Below are positions 6,689 to 6,939 of a DNA stretch of 6,939 nt, piece by piece. Under the pieces are notes generated by a model. The model was not told the DNA's origin, ran no database searches, and worked only from the letters and a program-made list of their open reading frames with translations. Both the position numbers and the translations under genes were made by a program. The DNA is from Candidatus Babeliales bacterium. GTDB taxonomy: Bacteria; Babelota; Babeliae; Babelales; JANWKD01. Each line of letters begins with the position of its first letter. The stretch's first letter is position 1. The DNA lies in contig JANWKD010000048.1 of NCBI GenBank assembly GCA_025451595.1, positions 1 through 6,939 on the forward strand, read 5' to 3'.

Positions 6689-6719
6689 TTGCACGTATAG
6701 TATATTTTTTCGCTATAAT
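6689..6719 (+). promoter_or_regulatory. ldh: Promoter of the lactate dehydrogenase-like gene
   Basis: A perfect TATAAT lies at 6714-6719. The best -35 is TTGCAC (6689-6694) with a long 19-base spacer; at 17 bases there is only GCACGT. The expected start near 6726 gives a leader of about 15 bases containing the ribosome site. Its upstream half overlaps the upstream half of the divergent - strand promoter. Confidence 0.55.
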
Positions 6720-6730
6720 ACGTATAAAAA

Positions 6731-6735
6731 AAGGA
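6731..6735 (+). promoter_or_regulatory. ldh: Ribosome binding site deciding the ldh start
   Basis: AAGGA lies five bases before the ATG at 6741. An in-frame ATG at 6735-6737 overlaps this element and is too close to use it, so 6741 is the better start. This is one of the two clear Shine-Dalgarno sites in the window. Confidence 0.65.
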
Positions 6736-6740
6736 TGTCC

Positions 6741-6939
6741 ATGAAAAGTTCTACTATAGCGATAGTTGGTGCGGGTAATGTTGGTTCAATGGCAGCGTAT
6801 GCGCTCATGATGCGCAATATTGCTTCGTCTATAGTGCTTGTTGATGTGGATGAAAAACGTTGTTTAGGTGAACTATATGATTTGACTGGAGCTATCTCAT
6901 TTGGAGTCGTTTCAACTATTCAAAAAGGGACTTTAAAAG
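6741..6939 (+). CDS. ldh: L-lactate dehydrogenase-like protein, 3'-partial
   Basis: Only the first 66 codons are present; the frame is open at the right edge. They form the N-terminal NAD-binding Rossmann unit of the LDH/MDH family: strand TIAIVGAGNVGS (5-16) with the glycine-rich loop GAGNVG, helix AAYALMMRNIA (18-28), strand SIVLVDVD (30-37) in which Asp35 should bind the adenosine ribose and favour NAD over NADP, then EKRCLGELYDLTGA (38-51), matching the family's G(E)xxDL turn. The pattern AYALM..xIAsxIVLvDv looks more like L-lactate than malate dehydrogenase, but the specificity loop lies beyond the window. The family interconverts pyruvate and lactate with NADH in the cytoplasm. Confidence 0.82.
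   Translation, partial: MKSSTIAIVGAGNVGSMAAYALMMRNIASSIVLVDVDEKRCLGELYDLTGAISFGVVSTIQKGTLK

Noticed and set aside
6735..6740. Upstream in-frame ATG as the start of the ldh gene
   Set aside because: It overlaps the AAGGA site and would leave no usable spacing; the ATG at 6741 fits.
1..6939. CRISPR array, transposon, tRNA/rRNA gene, or a new defence system
   Set aside because: No spaced direct repeats, transposase-like protein, terminal inverted repeats around a gene, cloverleaf or rRNA-like stretch was seen, and no gene combination resembles a defence module. Apart from two secreted orphans, all genes fall into known families.

Overview
The window is AT-rich bacterial DNA from what looks like a small, compact genome: most intergenic gaps are short, one gene pair is separated by 2 bases, and three of the seven genes appear to encode exported or membrane-anchored proteins. 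The mix of short secreted orphans, a HAD-like protein with a hydrophobic N-terminus, A/T-rich codon choice and often weak Shine-Dalgarno sites resembles host-associated lineages such as Candidatus Dependentiae (TM6/Babeliae). That placement is an impression from protein style, not a database result.

Layout, left to right. (1) 1-714, + strand: the 3' part of a HAD-superfamily hydrolase-like gene, open to the left edge and carrying a hydrophobic N-terminal stretch. (2) 717-744: a hairpin shared by two convergent genes. (3) 776-1363, - strand: a secreted, four-cysteine, helical protein of unknown function with a good promoter. (4) 1514-3433, + strand: metG, a full-length methionyl-tRNA synthetase with zinc knuckle, KMSKS loop and C-terminal tRNA-binding domain, but with HLGS in place of HIGH. 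(5) 3453-3480: a perfect 28-bp palindrome between metG and the next gene. (6) 3490-5400, + strand: a heparinase II/III-family polysaccharide lyase-like protein of the type seen in cell-surface glycan clusters. (7) 6551-5434, - strand: a two-gene unit of a small secreted orphan (6063-6551) followed 2 bases later by an FkbM-family methyltransferase (5434-6060), convergent with the lyase gene. (8) 6676-6719: back-to-back promoters. (9) 6741 to the right edge, + strand: the start of an L-lactate dehydrogenase-like gene.

metG and ldh are housekeeping or central-metabolism genes. The lyase-like and FkbM-type genes both belong to families that commonly act on glycans, so the centre of the window may contribute to surface polysaccharide modification, but no glycosyltransferase or transporter is present to prove it. 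I see no CRISPR array, insertion sequence, tRNA, rRNA or recognisable defence system. No stretch longer than 300 bases lacks a gene. The points most worth following up are altered catalytic motifs (DxH in the HAD protein, HLGS in MetRS), the palindrome abutting the lyase start codon, and two secreted orphans without a recognised family.
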